From Purshia tridentata (lineage: Eukaryota > Streptophyta > Magnoliopsida > Rosales > Rosaceae): DNA of 28,320 nucleotides. Under the pieces are notes generated by a model that saw only the letters and a program-made list of their open reading frames with translations, ran no database searches and was not told where the DNA came from. Shown here piece after piece: positions 27,532 through 28,320 of this stretch. Made by a program: the position numbers and the translations under genes. Positions within the stretch are counted from its first letter, which is position 1. Every line of letters starts with the position of its first letter. The stretch is taken from NCBI GenBank assembly GCA_003254885.1, contig QANT01003736.1:1-28320 (forward strand). Reading direction: 5' to 3'.

Positions 27532-28241
27532 TGTTAAGTGTGCATTTTTGCACACTTTCGTATGCTAACTCCTTAACCTAGAATGCTAGAACTTGGCATT
27601 TTGTGTGCTTTTGTTTTGTTTTAGTGTTTTGTAGGTATTCTGGAGCAAATGAGGAAAAAGAAGCCAAAAGAGCTATTTTCAACATTTCCTAATCAAACTA
27701 GGGAAACTGATGAAATTCTGATGGAACTAGAAAAGCTGAAATCCTACTCAAACAAGGAACCCTAGCCAAGTCAGGAAAACCATCAACGTCCAGGGCCAGA
27801 AATGAGAAATCCTAGTTGAACTAGGAAAACCAAATCCTAGTGGGACTAGGAAAACAAAACCCTAGTGAAATCATTTCGTATGGGAATTGGGGAACATTAA
27901 GGAAAGTGTTCTAGAAGCTTCCAAAGAGTAGTGGGCCACCTTTTATGAAGTCAGTTGGGCCAAGAGTGAAGTGGATCACCCAAGAAGCATGCGCAAGGGA
28001 GCATGGGCTTAAGTGCCGCAAGCCCAAGGGATTAAAAACCCTAGGGGCAGCCGCATGTGCTTATGGGCCAAGGCCCTAGGGTTGCCGCAAAACCCTAGCC
28101 TCCAAAACCTGATTTTTAGTGATTTCCTTTTCCCTCTTCTCCAAGGAAAGCCTCCCTATATAAACCCCATTATACTTCAGAATTGGGGGATTAGCTTTTG
28201 CATAGAAATTTAGAATTTAGAGAGAGAGAAGAGAGGGGAAT
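27532..28241 (+). mobile_element. Partial LTR-like sequence of another retrotransposon
   Basis: Starts TGTTAAGTGTGCATTTTTGC with an 18-base hairpin (GTGTGCA-TTTT-TGCACAC, 27538-27555). It contains a 25-base tandem repeat with CCTAGT...ACTAGG (27807-27856) and a good TATA box TATATAAA at 28157-28164, about 85 bases before it is cut by the next LTR. A TG start, one strong TATA and no ORF fit a U3-R region. The rest would lie beyond the window. No family assigned. Confidence 0.45.
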
Positions 28242-28320
28242 TGTAACGACCCGTACTCCGTAAGGTAAAAATTTTTAATTTTTATTATGGTTTGGGGCCA
28301 AAAGTTGACTTTGGATTTGG
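28242..28320 (+). mobile_element. Start of another LTR of the TR-GAG family (cut by window end)
   Basis: TGTAACGACCCGTACTCCGT onwards matches, in the opposite orientation, the outer end of the complete LTR (16536 downwards) for all 79 bases with a few changes. This is the segment that the 5' LTR at 18495-20374 has lost. It is a separate insertion on the plus strand. Confidence 0.9.

Overview
The window looks like a repeat-dense stretch of a eudicot plant nuclear genome. The evidence is Ty3/Gypsy retrotransposons with plant-type initiator-tRNA-Met primer sites, a CACTA-type transposon end, a broken plant receptor-like kinase with an EXORDIUM-type ectodomain, and a large cluster of endogenous pararetrovirus (family Caulimoviridae) sequence. 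The viral gene order, a long movement-coat-protease-RT-RNase H frame followed by a second ORF of unknown function, best fits the florendovirus group. No intact host gene and no RNA gene is visible.

Layout. Positions 1-485 and 1967-4514 (+ strand) carry one viral lineage ('A'): an RT/RNase H remnant, then a primer-binding site, movement protein and coat protein. They are separated by about 1.5 kb that starts with a CACTA terminus. At 4514 the sequence switches to a second viral lineage ('B'), which is heavily rearranged. It begins with inverted scraps (coat zinc finger, leader ORF, promoter) and a short RT scrap. A large inverted repeat follows, centred near 7452. Each arm holds ORF2, the viral promoter and a 76-codon leader ORF. 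The minus arm continues into a nearly complete minus-strand polyprotein frame (RNase H, RT, protease, coat and movement protein, from 9376 up to 14352). That frame is broken almost only by in-frame stops, mostly TAG.

Positions 14519-20374 hold a minus-strand Ty3/Gypsy element with about 2-kb LTRs, a primer site, a polypurine tract and only a gag ORF (a TR-GAG-like non-autonomous element). Its outer 5' LTR end is lost at 20375. There it meets a GC-rich block (20375-22008) that looks like part of another LTR and interrupts the integrase of a decayed minus-strand chromovirus-like element (22009-23275). From 23977 to about 26864 lies a minus-strand pseudogene encoding, in order, an EXORDIUM/PHI-1-like domain, two CUB-like domains, a transmembrane segment and a catalytically defective kinase domain. 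The right edge holds part of another LTR (27532-28241) interrupted by the first 79 bases of a further LTR of the TR-GAG family.

How the parts act together: the viral and retroelement sequences are decayed and show no sign of making functional virus. The most notable possible activity is RNA-level. Two copies of the viral promoter face each other inside a long inverted repeat, so any read-through transcript would fold into a long hairpin and could feed small-RNA silencing. All assignments come from reading the sequence; no database search was run.
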